DNA of 64,000 bases from Segetibacter aerophilus (GCF_007991655.1 NZ_BJYT01000001.1:496001-560000); one strand, 5' to 3'. Shown: positions 51,333 to 61,100, numbered from the stretch's first letter. The notes: a model not told the origin generated them from the sequence alone. Translations and numbers: made by a program.

Positions 51333-52919
51333 ATGAAATACGAAAAAGAAATAAACCGCCGCAAAACGTTTGCGATTATCAGTCACCCGGACGCCGGTAA
51401 GACTACATTGACTGAAAAGTTTTTGTTGTTTGGTGGTGCGATACAAACTGCGGGTGCGGTTAAGAGCAATAAAATAAAGAAGCATGCGACCAGCGACTTT
51501 ATGGAGATCGAGCGCCAGAGAGGTATCTCTGTAGCCACCTCTGTGATGAGCTTTGAGTACAAAGACATGCTGATAAATCTGTTGGACACACCGGGTCACA
51601 AAGACTTTGCTGAAGATACCTACCGCACACTGACTGCTGTCGACAGCGTGGTGTTGGTAGTTGATAGTGTAAATGGAGTGGAGGAACAAACTCGCCGGCT
51701 AATGGAAGTTTGCCGCATGCGTGATACCCCTGTAATTGTTTTCATTAACAAGATGGATAGAGACGGTAAGAACCGTTTTGATTTGCTGGAGGAAATTGAA
51801 AACGAATTGAAGATTTCGCTTCACCCGATGACGTGGCCGATAAACCAGGGTAAGGACTTTAAGGGCGTTTATAATCTGCATGATAAGAACCTCGTACTGT
51901 TTACTGCAAGCACGAAAGGTGGAGATGAAAATACGGTCGAGATCAAAGACGTGGCTGACAAAATACTCGAAGAAAAAGTAGGAGAGAGAGACGCTGAAAC
52001 CTTGCGTGAAGATGTTGAGTTGATCGATGGGGTTTATGGAGAATTAAAAGCTGGGGATTACTTGTCTGGTAAAATTGCACCTGTTTTCTTCGGTAGTGCG
52101 GTTAACAATTTTGGCGTGAAAGAATTGCTCGATACATTCATTCGTATTGCGCCAACTCCACGTGACAGGCAAACAAATGCACGTGCAGTTAGTGTTGCTG
52201 AACCAAAGTTTAGTGGCTTTATTTTTAAGATCCACGCTAACCTTGATCCAAAACACCGGGACAGGATTGCATTCTTGCGGGTATGTAGCGGCAAGTTTGA
52301 AAGGAACAAATATTTCCACCATGTCCGGATCGATAAAGATGTTCGTTTCAGCAATCCTTATAGTTTTTTAGCAAGAGATAAAGAGGTGGTCGATGAAGCT
52401 TTTCCCGGCGACGTAGTGGGGCTTTTTGATACAGGGAACTTCAAAATTGGTGATACACTTACTGAAGGGGAGGATTTTTATTTTACCGGTATTCCGACTT
52501 TCTCTCCTGAAATCTTCAAAGAGGTCGTTAACAAAGACCCGATGAAAACCAAGCAGCTTGAGAAGGGTTTGATGCAGTTAACGGATGAAGGTGTTGCACA
52601 GTTGTTCACACAGTTCGGAGGTACTAAAAAGATTATTGGTTGTGTTGGAGAATTGCAGTTTGAAGTAATTCAATACCGCCTGTTGCATGAGTATGGTGCG
52701 TCTGTTCAGTTTAACCACCTGCCTTTTTATAAAGCCTGCTGGCTTACTTCTAAAGATCCTAAGAAGTTGGAAGACTTTGCCCGCTTTAAGTTAGCTAATA
52801 CCGGCGAAGACAAAGATGGCAACATGGTGTACCTCGCAAATAGTGAGTGGTTTTTGAATACCGAGATGCAAAACAATCCTGATATTCAGTTTCACTTTAC
52901 AAGCGAGATACACAAGTAA
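51333..52919 (+). CDS. prfC: Peptide chain release factor 3
   Basis: GTPase that removes RF1/RF2 from ribosomes after peptide release. It has 528 residues. G1 is [13 protein letters not shown] (about 17-29), switch-II region is [11 protein letters not shown]4 is INKMD, and the EF-G/EF-Tu-like domains II and III follow, with the RF3 features [10 protein letters not shown] and the C-terminal [10 protein letters not shown]. Domain order and length match bacterial RF3. The ATG at 51333 was chosen over an ATG at 51294 because the latter begins inside the heptamer repeat. Translation may respond to repeat number. Confidence 0.96.
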   Translation: MKYEKEINRRKTFAIISHPDAGKTTLTEKFLLFGGAIQTAGAVKSNKIKKHATSDFMEIERQRGISVATSVMSFEYKDMLINLLDTPGHKDFAEDTYRTLTAVDSVVLVVDSVNGVEEQTRRLMEVCRMRDTPVIVFINKMDRDGKNRFDLLEEIENELKISLHPMTWPINQGKDFKGVYNLHDKNLVLFTASTKGGDENTVEIKDVADKILEEKVGERDAETLREDVELIDGVYGELKAGDYLSGKIAPVFFGSAVNNFGVKELLDTFIRIAPTPRDRQTNARAVSVAEPKFSGFIFKIHANLDPKHRDRIAFLRVCSGKFERNKYFHHVRIDKDVRFSNPYSFLARDKEVVDEAFPGDVVGLFDTGNFKIGDTLTEGEDFYFTGIPTFSPEIFKEVVNKDPMKTKQLEKGLMQLTDEGVAQLFTQFGGTKKIIGCVGELQFEVIQYRLLHEYGASVQFNHLPFYKACWLTSKDPKKLEDFARFKLANTGEDKDGNMVYLANSEWFLNTEMQNNPDIQFHFTSEIHK

Positions 52920-53018
52920 AGCGTTCAATTGCGCATTGGTAGTTTTGAAGTTTTCCTTCTTTTTTTTGTTCAAAGCGTCAACGATTAATAGTAGCTGCTT
53001 TAACTGAAAACGTACACA

Positions 53019-54032
53019 TTGAAAGTAAAATACTGGTCATTTAATCTTCCTTTCAAATACCCTTTTACTATATCAAAAGGTACGAAGATGCATCAGCCGA
53101 CGTTCGTAGTAGAGTTGTCTCTTGGTTCATTTACCGGTTACGGCGAGGCGCCTGCAATCAGTTATTACAACATACCTGTTGAAAAGATGATCGCTGACCT
53201 CGAAAGCAAAAAGCCTTTTGTTGAGAAATTCGCGCTCACTGATCCCTCACGTTACTGGCACTATTTACACCACCTGTTTCCTCAAAATCCTTTTTTGGTT
53301 TGTGCGCTCGATATTGCTGCATGGGATCTATGGGGAAAGATGAAGGGACAGCCATTGTATCAAATGTGGAATACATCTCCTGGTACATCACCTCTTACAG
53401 ACTACACAATAGGAATTGGCACTATTGAAAACATGGTTGCTAAGATGAAGGAGAAGCCATGGCCCGTGTATAAAATCAAATTGGGAACGGCTGAAGACAT
53501 TGCTATAATGGAAGCTTTGCGACAGCACACAACTGCTGTTTTTAGAGTCGATGCTAATGCAGGATGGACAACAGAGGAAGCACTCGAAAAAATACCACTT
53601 CTTGAAAAGTTGGGTGTTGAATTGGTTGAGCAACCGCTGGCGAAAGACAACTGGGAAGGGATGAAAATCCTGTTTGAGAAATCGTCGCTGCCGTTGTTAG
53701 CGGATGAAAGCTGCGTGTTTGAACAAGACGTGGAAACGTGCTTTAAACATTTTCATGGGATAAATATCAAACTGACGAAATGCAGCGGGATTACACCAGC
53801 ACGACGAATGATTACGAAAGCAAGAGAATTAAACATGAAAGTCATGGTGGGCTCAATGAACGAGTCTACTATTGGTTCAGCAGCGATAGCTCATCTTATG
53901 CCCGAAGTTGATTACGCAGATGCAGATGGCCCACTACTGCTAAGCGAAGATCTCGCAACAGGACTTATCTACAATTATGGAAAGGTAGAAATCCTACCTT
54001 CTCCCGGGCTCGGTATAACTACTACTTTTTAA
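53019..54032 (+). CDS. Dipeptide epimerase (L-Ala-D/L-Glu type), enolase superfamily
   Basis: A 337-residue enolase-superfamily epimerase. The N-terminal capping domain starts with TTG: (M)KVKYWSFNLPFKYPFTISKG. Acid/base residues are KIKLG (Lys at about 154-156) and NIKLTKCSG; metal ligands are in RVDANAGW, LVEQPLA and LLADESC. The substrate-cap GSMNESTIGSAAIA and DADGPLLL features are typical of dipeptide epimerases that act on murein peptides. The TTG start fits the known N-terminus and no ATG gives it. No peptidoglycan gene is adjacent. A 31-nt hairpin lies after the stop. Confidence 0.9.
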   Translation: MKVKYWSFNLPFKYPFTISKGTKMHQPTFVVELSLGSFTGYGEAPAISYYNIPVEKMIADLESKKPFVEKFALTDPSRYWHYLHHLFPQNPFLVCALDIAAWDLWGKMKGQPLYQMWNTSPGTSPLTDYTIGIGTIENMVAKMKEKPWPVYKIKLGTAEDIAIMEALRQHTTAVFRVDANAGWTTEEALEKIPLLEKLGVELVEQPLAKDNWEGMKILFEKSSLPLLADESCVFEQDVETCFKHFHGINIKLTKCSGITPARRMITKARELNMKVMVGSMNESTIGSAAIAHLMPEVDYADADGPLLLSEDLATGLIYNYGKVEILPSPGLGITTTF

Positions 54033-54084
54033 GCTTATACCTCAAGCTTTACTTTAAAGAAAATAAATTCCTTTTTTGGGATAC

Positions 54085-54115
54085 GCCTTAGTGTTTTTTG
54101 GAAAAAAACTAAGGC
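54085..54115. other. 31-nt near-perfect hairpin between the epimerase and sigma-factor genes
   Basis: GCCTTAGT pairs with ACTAAGGC and the T6/A6 arms pair inside, with one bulged G and a central GG. It is not followed by a T run, so simple termination is unlikely on the plus strand. It is 86 bp before the sigma-factor ATG. Confidence 0.7.
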
Positions 54116-54201
54116 AATGATTAGTTAAAGTGTTGATTCTCAGTACTTGTCCTTTTCGGCATCAATATAGTAAAACTGGAACTGCACCTAAACTAATTAC
54201 T

Positions 54202-54768
54202 ATGAATAAAACTTATACTCCTGAAGGCCAATTGATAGAAAATTGCATAAAGGGGGAAAGAAAAAGCCAAAAAGAATTGTACGATTTGTACTCGTCTAAA
54301 ATGTATTCTATCTGCCTGCGATATTCGAAGAACCAAATGGATGCCGAGGATATTCTCCAGGAAGGTTTTGTTAAGCTATTTAATAACTTAAGTAGGTTCA
54401 GGGGTGAAGGATCGTTTGACGGCTGGGTACGCAGGATTTTTGTAAACACAGCTATCGAGCACATCCGGCGGAAAAGCTTGAATACCTCGGTAGGTGAAGG
54501 GTTGGAAAATACTATCGCAGACCGGCATCACAATGCGCTTGACAGGTTGTACGAAAAAGACATCATCAACAGTTCTCTCACATTAAGTGACGGCTATCGC
54601 ACTGTCTTCAACCTATATGCTATCGATGGGTATTCCCATAAAGAAATTGCCAGCAAGCTGGGTATTACAGAAAGTACAAGCAAGTCGCAGTTTTCGCGAG
54701 CCAAAGCGTTATTAAGAAATATTATCCAAAACAAATCAAACAAAAAAAAGACTGCCGTTGGAACATAA
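54202..54768 (+). CDS. ECF-type RNA polymerase sigma factor
   Basis: A 188-residue sigma-70 family ECF factor. Region 2 (about 15-90) contains LYSSKMYSICLRYSKNQMDA, the -10 binding stretch EDILQEGFVKLFNNLSRFRG and FDGWVRRIFVNTAIEHIRRK. Region 4 (about 125-180) has the HTH DGYSHKEIASKLGITESTSK, then SQFSRAKALLRNII. No anti-sigma gene follows, which is unusual for ECF factors; the next gene is a hybrid sensor kinase after a terminator. The ATG at 54202 gives MNKTYTPEGQLIENC; the upstream frame shows no coding character. Regulation is unknown. Confidence 0.92.
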   Translation: MNKTYTPEGQLIENCIKGERKSQKELYDLYSSKMYSICLRYSKNQMDAEDILQEGFVKLFNNLSRFRGEGSFDGWVRRIFVNTAIEHIRRKSLNTSVGEGLENTIADRHHNALDRLYEKDIINSSLTLSDGYRTVFNLYAIDGYSHKEIASKLGITESTSKSQFSRAKALLRNIIQNKSNKKKTAVGT

Positions 54769-54793
54769 ATTTACTTTTTAAATCTTTAGAAGA

Positions 54794-54815
54794 AAGTCCC
54801 GAAAGGGGCTTTTTT
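54794..54815 (+). terminator. Rho-independent terminator after the sigma-factor gene
   Basis: AAGTCCC pairs with GGGGCTT (one G-T pair) around a GAAA tetraloop and ends in a T run. Confidence 0.88.
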
Positions 54816-54905
54816 CATTTTAGCCAACGAGTGAGTTTTCTCCCCCTTGTATTACATCCTCCATAATCTTTCCTTTATTTATATCTCGCGGAATTGGAAA
54901 GGAAA

Positions 54906-54931
54906 TAATAATATCTTCATCAATATTATTA
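54906..54931. promoter_or_regulatory. Inverted repeat before the hybrid kinase gene
   Basis: TAATAATAT and ATATTATTA are separated by 8 nt, 20 bp before the ATG. It may be an operator or just AT-rich sequence. Confidence 0.35.
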
Positions 54932-54950
54932 CAATACTTATTTGCAACAG

Positions 54951-57900
54951 ATGGATAGAAAGATAAAACGACAGGTTAAAACAGGATTTGCTTTTGCAAT
55001 TCTATTAGTACTGTTGGTGGGTTTAATATCTCTAATCATTTTCGAGAAGCAGTTCCGCCAAGGGGAGTTGGTGAAGCATACCTACCAGGTCATTAACCAA
55101 CTTCAATCTATACAAAGCATCCTGATCGACATGGAAACGGGACGCCGTGGATTTAGGAGTACTAATGAAAAAAAGTTTCTTCAACCATACACTGAAGGTT
55201 TAAATCAAATACAACCAACTTTAGCTGATTTACAAAATTTAATAAAAGACAATCTTCAACAAACACAAAAAGCACAGAGCTTAAAGAATTCAGTGAATGA
55301 CTTGTTGAAATATTGGAACAATCTCGGCGAGGACGCAAGTACTTATACAAGACAAAGAATTGTTGAGATAACAACGTTTGAAAAGAGTAAGATGGACGGG
55401 ATAAGGCAGCAACTATTGGAAATGGAAACGGTTGAAAAAGAGCTGCTGCGCCACAGGGAAATAGAGGATAATAATTCGGTAAGCAATGCAAAATGGGCCC
55501 TGGTAATTGGAATACTGTTGATACTGGGGATCGTGATTATTTTAATAAACCAGATACTTCGCGAGTTCAATAGCAGGAGGAAAGTCGAGGAAGATTTACT
55601 GAGCAATAACAAAGAGTTGTCAGTTGTCAACGAGGAGAGCGCTGAAAGAAACTGGCTGTTGCAAGGCTTAGCAAGAGTAAACGACATATTGCAGGGACAT
55701 CTTGATGTTGCAGCTTTATCGCAACTGGTATTAGACACAGTAATCAAATATTTGGAATTAAAAGCTGGAGCATTTTATGTGTATGACGAAGAGAGCAAAA
55801 AGATCATTCTCACAGCTTCTTACGCTTTACCTAACTCTGCCAAAAAAGAATATGATTTACATGAAGGCCTGGTTGGCCAGGCTGCTGTAGAAAAAGAACC
55901 CATTATTATATCAGATATTCCTCCTAAGTATGCTACCATCGACAGCGCTACTGTAAGGCTCGAGCCTGTTCATGCTATCTATGCTTCTTTGTTTCATAAC
56001 AACGAGCTGAAGGGAATTGTAGAGGTACTTTCATTTGAACGTATTCCCAATGAGTCCCTGCAGTTCTTGAAGCTGATTAGTAACAACATTGCTGTGGCCT
56101 TACATGGAGTAAAAGAAAGAGAAAAAGTACAGCGCTTGTTAGAACAGGTTCAACGACAAAAAGAAGTACTCGAACACCAACAGGAAGAGCTAAGGCAAAC
56201 GAACGAAGAACTTACTGTGCAGGCAGAAGTGCTGCAATCTTCAGAAGAAGAGTTAAGGGTGCAGGAAGAAGAATTAAGGCAGATCAACGCCGAACTAAAA
56301 GAAAAGAACAACGCTATCGAAAAAGCAGGACAGTCGCTTTCGCGAAAAGCGAAAGAACTTGAGGAGTCGAGTAAATATAAATCAGAGTTCTTGGCAAACA
56401 TGTCGCATGAATTACGCACTCCGCTAAATAGTGTCCTAATTCTTGCAAAGCTGCTATCGCAGAACAAAGATCAAAACCTTACAGAGAAGCAAGTTGCTCA
56501 TGCGAAAATTATTCACAAGTCGGGCTCTGATCTCCTGGAGTTGATAAACGACATTTTAGACCTGTCGAAAATCGAGGCTGGAAAAGTTGATCTGCATGTC
56601 GAGAATGTTTCAGTAAAAAGTATTGCAACAGATTTAGATCAGTTGTTTGCTGTCGTTGCTGAAGAAAAAGGTATCAAATACTTGGTTGAAATACAAAACG
56701 GAGTTCCTGAACAAATAAAAACGGACAAGCAAAAAGTTGAACAAGTTCTAAGAAATCTTCTTTCAAATGCTTTCAAGTTTACTCCTCGAAATGGCCACGT
56801 CAAGCTACTTTTTGATAAGGTAATGGAAGACAACAAAGAATACTTGTTGATGTCTGTAACGGATAGCGGAATTGGTATTCCAGCCTCAAAGCAACAAGTT
56901 ATTTTCGAAGCTTTTCAACAGGCAGACGGTTCTACAAACAGAAAATATGGGGGAACTGGTCTGGGCCTTTCTATCACAAAAGAATTGATGCGAATCCTAA
57001 AAGGGAAGCTTTCCATTGAAAGCCAGGAGCATAAGGGGAGCAACTTCCGTGTACTTATTCCCTTGGATTATGGTGATGCCGACAATTCTCTCAGCATAGC
57101 TAAAAGCCAATCAAACCCGGTTAAAACTGACATCAAAGTAGTTGAACAAACAGTTATACCGGATGAAAGAAAGAACCTGGCAAAAGAAGACAGGGTAATG
57201 CTAATAATTGAAGACGATAGAGACTTTGCTATCATCATCCGTGAGTTTGCAAAATCAAATGGCTATAAAGCTATTATTGCATTGTCGGGTGACGAAGGTT
57301 TGTATTGCGCAAAAAAATATCATCCTTCTGCTGTTATCTTAGATATGAAGTTACCGGGCATTCATGGTGCGACATTGTTGAAGATGTTTAAAGATGATGA
57401 GCAGTTGAAAAATATTCCCGTCCATGTTATTTCCGGGTCAGATGAAACGGACCTGCTTACTTCCGGCGCCCTCGCTTTTTTAAAGAAGCCAGTCAAAAAG
57501 GAAGACCTGAATAACGCTTTCACCCTTATAAGCGAGTATTTGAATTCTTCTGTGAAAAGGGTGCTCATTTTTTCAAGAGATAATTTGACTGAAGAAGTAG
57601 GAACCACGTTAACGAACGAAAAAAATTACGACGTTGTATGTGACTCTGCCACTTCGTTGCAGGAGGGAATTGAAAAGCTGGACAAAACCAAGTATGACTG
57701 CATTATAGCAGATATTGGTGCAAACATAGAAGAAGGCATTGCGAAATTATCAGAACTGAATGAACATTTATTGCCGGAACATATTCCCACAATTATCTAT
57801 CTGGATAGCGATATCACGAGTGCCAATGAATTAGAAATGAAAAGGATTGCAGATGTTGTCGTCAGAAAATCTTCGTCAAGTAATAAAAGATTGTTGGACG

Positions 57901-58358
57901 AACTGGAGCTGTTTTTATACAAAGTGCAGGAGAAGAAAACGGTACCTCAAAACAAGTTGCAAAAATCGGTAGATCTTGAAGTGACACTTCAAGACAAGCG
58001 GGTTTTGCTCGTAGATGATGATATGCGCAACGTCTTCGCGCTAAGTGCCGCCCTCGAGCGTCAACATATGGAAATTATTACTGCAAATGACGGCAAAGAA
58101 GCGCTACAGGTATTGAAAGACGATAAAGACATTGACATTGTTTTGATGGACATCATGATGCCTGAGATGGATGGTTACGAGGCCATGAGAATTATTCGGC
58201 AGGAGATGAAGCTTACACGCCTTCCCCTGATAGCACTAACCGCAAAAGCCATGGCCGGAGACCGTGAAAAATGTTTGGCGGCAGGTGCTTCTGATTATAT
58301 TTCGAAACCTGTAGATATTCATAAACTTGTATCATTAATGAGAGTTTGGCTTTCTTAG
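54951..58358 (+). CDS. CHASE3-GAF hybrid histidine kinase with three receiver domains
   Basis: A 1135-residue membrane sensor kinase. Helices at about 14-34 and 183-203 flank a CHASE3-type periplasmic domain (40-175, including IDMETGRRGFRSTNEKKFL). A GAF domain follows (about 240-395), then a long coiled coil (400-475), a HisKA domain with phospho-His486 (ANMSHELRTPLNS) and an ATPase domain (NLLSNAFKFTP, DSGIGIP, GTGLGLS). Receiver 1 has Asp798 (VILDMKLPG), receiver 2 (about 870-990) lacks the acidic pair (LIFSRDN) and is degenerate, and receiver 3 has Asp1067 (VLMDIMMPEMDG). It forms a tight operon with CheR (1-bp gap). Confidence 0.94.
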   Translation: MDRKIKRQVKTGFAFAILLVLLVGLISLIIFEKQFRQGELVKHTYQVINQLQSIQSILIDMETGRRGFRSTNEKKFLQPYTEGLNQIQPTLADLQNLIKDNLQQTQKAQSLKNSVNDLLKYWNNLGEDASTYTRQRIVEITTFEKSKMDGIRQQLLEMETVEKELLRHREIEDNNSVSNAKWALVIGILLILGIVIILINQILREFNSRRKVEEDLLSNNKELSVVNEESAERNWLLQGLARVNDILQGHLDVAALSQLVLDTVIKYLELKAGAFYVYDEESKKIILTASYALPNSAKKEYDLHEGLVGQAAVEKEPIIISDIPPKYATIDSATVRLEPVHAIYASLFHNNELKGIVEVLSFERIPNESLQFLKLISNNIAVALHGVKEREKVQRLLEQVQRQKEVLEHQQEELRQTNEELTVQAEVLQSSEEELRVQEEELRQINAELKEKNNAIEKAGQSLSRKAKELEESSKYKSEFLANMSHELRTPLNSVLILAKLLSQNKDQNLTEKQVAHAKIIHKSGSDLLELINDILDLSKIEAGKVDLHVENVSVKSIATDLDQLFAVVAEEKGIKYLVEIQNGVPEQIKTDKQKVEQVLRNLLSNAFKFTPRNGHVKLLFDKVMEDNKEYLLMSVTDSGIGIPASKQQVIFEAFQQADGSTNRKYGGTGLGLSITKELMRILKGKLSIESQEHKGSNFRVLIPLDYGDADNSLSIAKSQSNPVKTDIKVVEQTVIPDERKNLAKEDRVMLIIEDDRDFAIIIREFAKSNGYKAIIALSGDEGLYCAKKYHPSAVILDMKLPGIHGATLLKMFKDDEQLKNIPVHVISGSDETDLLTSGALAFLKKPVKKEDLNNAFTLISEYLNSSVKRVLIFSRDNLTEEVGTTLTNEKNYDVVCDSATSLQEGIEKLDKTKYDCIIADIGANIEEGIAKLSELNEHLLPEHIPTIIYLDSDITSANELEMKRIADVVVRKSSSSNKRLLDELELFLYKVQEKKTVPQNKLQKSVDLEVTLQDKRVLLVDDDMRNVFALSAALERQHMEIITANDGKEALQVLKDDKDIDIVLMDIMMPEMDGYEAMRIIRQEMKLTRLPLIALTAKAMAGDREKCLAAGASDYISKPVDIHKLVSLMRVWLS

Positions 58359-58359
58359 T

Positions 58360-59190
58360 ATGTCCGAAAGAACAAGTGATATAAGTGACGAGGAAATTGA
58401 AGAGATTTTACACCTGGTGTACCACCAGTACGGCTACGATTTTACTAACTACTCCCGCGCTTCGATGCAACGGCGCATTACCAGGTTTATAGATTCATCC
58501 GGTTACAGAAATATCGATAATTTAAAAAAACATCTCGGAAACGATAAAAGTGTGTTTGATCTTTTCCTGCAAAAAATTACGGTAAATGTTACCGAGATGT
58601 TTCGCGACCCTGAGTTTTATAAAGTCATTCGAACGCAGATCATTCCCGCCATTGCGTCTTATCCAACCATTAAAATTTGGCATGCAGGCTGTTCATCAGG
58701 TGAAGAGGTTTTTTCTATGGCCATACTTCTGCACGAGGCCGGTTTGCTCAACCGTTCGAAAATCTATGCTACTGATATAAATCCTCACAATATTGAAAAA
58801 GCGAAAATTGGAATCTTGCCGCTGGATGTGATGAAAGAGTATGTCGCAAATTATATTCAGGCCGGTGGTGAGCGGGACTTTGCTTCTTATTATACCGCCG
58901 GGTACGATCATGCAATTATCAGGAAAGACCTTCGATCAAACATTGTTTTTTCGCAGCATAACCTTGTTACTGACCAGGTTTTCAATGAATTTCAATTGAT
59001 TTTCTGTAGAAACGTAATGATTTATTTCAATCGTGCTTTGCAAAACAAGATTATACACCTCTTCTACAACAGCCTTTCAACATTCGGTTACCTGGCGTTA
59101 GGTATTAAGGAGTCACTTCTGTTTTCGGATCTGAAAAGCAAATTTGATGTTGTCAGTAGCCAGGAAAAAATTTTTAGGAGAACACGATAA
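58360..59190 (+). CDS. cheR: CheR-type protein methyltransferase
   Basis: A 276-residue glutamate O-methyltransferase. The N-terminal all-helical domain has YDFTNYSRASMQRRITRF, and the cofactor domain has the CheR signature ITVNVTEMFRDPEFY, then IWHAGCSSGEEVFSMAILL (motif I), ATDINPHNIEKAKIG and the later FQLIFCRNVMIYFN. All key family motifs are present. No chemoreceptor gene is in the window, so the methylated protein may be the adjacent hybrid kinase or an unlinked receptor. It is cotranscribed with the kinase. Confidence 0.93.
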   Translation: MSERTSDISDEEIEEILHLVYHQYGYDFTNYSRASMQRRITRFIDSSGYRNIDNLKKHLGNDKSVFDLFLQKITVNVTEMFRDPEFYKVIRTQIIPAIASYPTIKIWHAGCSSGEEVFSMAILLHEAGLLNRSKIYATDINPHNIEKAKIGILPLDVMKEYVANYIQAGGERDFASYYTAGYDHAIIRKDLRSNIVFSQHNLVTDQVFNEFQLIFCRNVMIYFNRALQNKIIHLFYNSLSTFGYLALGIKESLLFSDLKSKFDVVSSQEKIFRRTR

Positions 59191-59272
59191 AGTGGGTATC
59201 TGATTGGCATCTTATAGCCCGGTTTATACTTTCATTATTTTTTGGCCGACTTTAGTATTTCTCCTAAACGTC

Positions 59273-59292
59273 GTTGCGTCGCACACTTGTAC
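59273..59292 (-). repeat. Dispersed repeat, GTGCGACGCAAC form
   Basis: The minus strand reads GTACAAGTGTGCGACGCAAC. It lies in the 213-bp gap that splits cheR from cheB. Confidence 0.78.
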
Positions 59293-59403
59293 AGAAGTTT
59301 TATAAGCATCAGACACAGAACTTTTGAATTATCTTCTTTCAAACTGTTCCTTCCAATTTCCGTTAACCCATTCCATTAACTTTACCCGCAAAAACAACAC
59401 TAT

Positions 59404-59985
59404 TTGAAGAGCCCGGACAATATAAAGCTGATTGTGATTGGAGGTTCCGCCGGAAGTTTCCCGGTATTATTGCACTTGATAAAAATGCTACCTGAAGACT
59501 TTTTCATCCCTATCCTCATTGTTATCCACCGGCAGCGAAATGTGTTGAGCGAGTTTACCAGGATTGTTGCAGAAGCAAATAAAAATAAAAAGATCCTGGA
59601 GCCAGACGACAAAGAGTTGATAGAAAATTCGTGCATTTATATCGCCCCGCAAAACTATCATACTTTGCTTGAAAAGGATTACTCCTTTAGCCTCGACTAT
59701 TCTGAAGTTGTAAAATTTAGTCGTCCATCTATTGACGTTACTTTTGAAAGTGCTGCCCACGTTTACAAAGAACATTTGCTTGCAGTTCTTTTAAGTGGTG
59801 CAAATAATGATGGCACCAGTGGCTTACAGGCTGTCACTAAAAATAGCGGTCGTGCTATCGTACAAGATCCTTCAACTGCCGAATTCGCTGCGATGCCCTC
59901 TTCTGCAATAGCCAGCATAGCAAATGTTGTTGTACTCGATGCTAGCGGAATTTCAGACTACATAAATAGCTTAAACAGTAAATAA
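59404..59985 (+). CDS. cheB: Receiver-less CheB-type protein methylesterase
   Basis: A 193-residue methylesterase that removes methyl groups added by CheR. The catalytic Ser is in VIGGSAGSF (near residue 14), His in VIHRQRN (near 40) and Asp in LSGANNDGTSG (near 139). The regulatory receiver domain of classic CheB is absent, so activity may be constitutive or set by a partner. It begins at TTG (59404); no ATG is nearby and the catalytic loop would otherwise be lost. A dispersed repeat separates it from cheR. The next gene follows after 11 bp. Confidence 0.9.
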   Translation: MKSPDNIKLIVIGGSAGSFPVLLHLIKMLPEDFFIPILIVIHRQRNVLSEFTRIVAEANKNKKILEPDDKELIENSCIYIAPQNYHTLLEKDYSFSLDYSEVVKFSRPSIDVTFESAAHVYKEHLLAVLLSGANNDGTSGLQAVTKNSGRAIVQDPSTAEFAAMPSSAIASIANVVVLDASGISDYINSLNSK

Positions 59986-59996
59986 ACAACTGATAC

Positions 59997-61100
59997 ATGA
60001 GTTCAAACCTTACAAGAGAATTTAGAGTTCTTTTAGTTGATGACCGACCGGAAAACCTCGTATTGTTGCAGGAGATACTCGAGAAAGACAATAGAACATT
60101 CATCACCGCATCATCCGGAAATGATGCTCTTAAAACTGTTTGGAAAGATCCTTCTATAGGCCTTATCATGCTGGATGTGCAGATGCCTGAAATGGATGGA
60201 TTTGAAGTGGCCAGGATGTTGAAGTCAAACGCAAAAACCAGGGACATTGCTATCATTTTTGTAACTGCCATTAACAAAGATGAGCAATATGTAATGCAAG
60301 GCTTTAGTGAAGGTGCAGTTGATTACTTGCAAAAGCCGCTTGATATTAATGTCACGAAAGCAAAAGTGAACGTTTTTGAGAAGCTATATTTTTATCAGCA
60401 GGAGTTAAAAGAGTCTTTGGCAGAGATAGAGAAAGTAAACCGGCAGCTCGAGAAGTTCGTGTACATGGTTTCGCATGATCTAAAATCTCCGTTAGCTTCC
60501 ATTATCACTATGATGTCTTCTTTAAAGGGAAATTCAACAATAGAAAGTGATCCCCTGACTTCTCAAAAGATAGACTTGGTTTACATGGCTTCAAACCATC
60601 TTTCTGACATGATCAGTGCCATTCTCGAATATTCAAAGCAGAGTTATACACAGCAGACCATTGAAGAAGTGGATGTTTCTGAATTAGTTAACCAGACGGC
60701 ATTCTTACTTTTTCCGCCGCCGCATATAAAGATTAAGGTCGCTGAGAACCTACCGGTTATTCTTACGAGAAAAATTAAACTACAGCAGGTTTTTCAAAAT
60801 CTACTCAGCAATGCAATCAAGTATAATGATAAGCCTGAAGGCTTCATAGAAGTGGATGCAGTTGAAAAAGAAGAGTTTTATATTTTTTCTATAAGGGATA
60901 ACGGGCCTGGTATGGCAAGGGATGATTCTGACAGAATTTTTAAATTGTTTGAAACAGGAACAAACGCCTCAAATAAAGATAGCAGCACTGGAGTGGGACT
61001 CAATATTTTGAAAGTTTTAGTAGAGGAACAGGGTGGTAAGATTTGGGTAGAGTCAGTTAAGGGAGAAGGCAGTACTTTTTATTTCGAATGGCGGAAATAG
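59997..61100 (+). CDS. Receiver domain-histidine kinase hybrid
   Basis: A 367-residue cytoplasmic protein with an N-terminal receiver (about 9-125: LLVDDRPENL, phospho-Asp in IMLDVQMPEMDG near 60, KPLD) and a C-terminal kinase: HisKA with SHDLKSPLASIITM (His near 160) and ATPase with NLLSNAIKYND, IRDNGPGM and GVGLNIL. It has no membrane segment, so it takes input through the receiver, perhaps from the large hybrid kinase upstream. It is cotranscribed with cheB (11-bp gap). The output regulator is not seen. Confidence 0.92.
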   Translation: MSSNLTREFRVLLVDDRPENLVLLQEILEKDNRTFITASSGNDALKTVWKDPSIGLIMLDVQMPEMDGFEVARMLKSNAKTRDIAIIFVTAINKDEQYVMQGFSEGAVDYLQKPLDINVTKAKVNVFEKLYFYQQELKESLAEIEKVNRQLEKFVYMVSHDLKSPLASIITMMSSLKGNSTIESDPLTSQKIDLVYMASNHLSDMISAILEYSKQSYTQQTIEEVDVSELVNQTAFLLFPPPHIKIKVAENLPVILTRKIKLQQVFQNLLSNAIKYNDKPEGFIEVDAVEKEEFYIFSIRDNGPGMARDDSDRIFKLFETGTNASNKDSSTGVGLNILKVLVEEQGGKIWVESVKGEGSTFYFEWRK

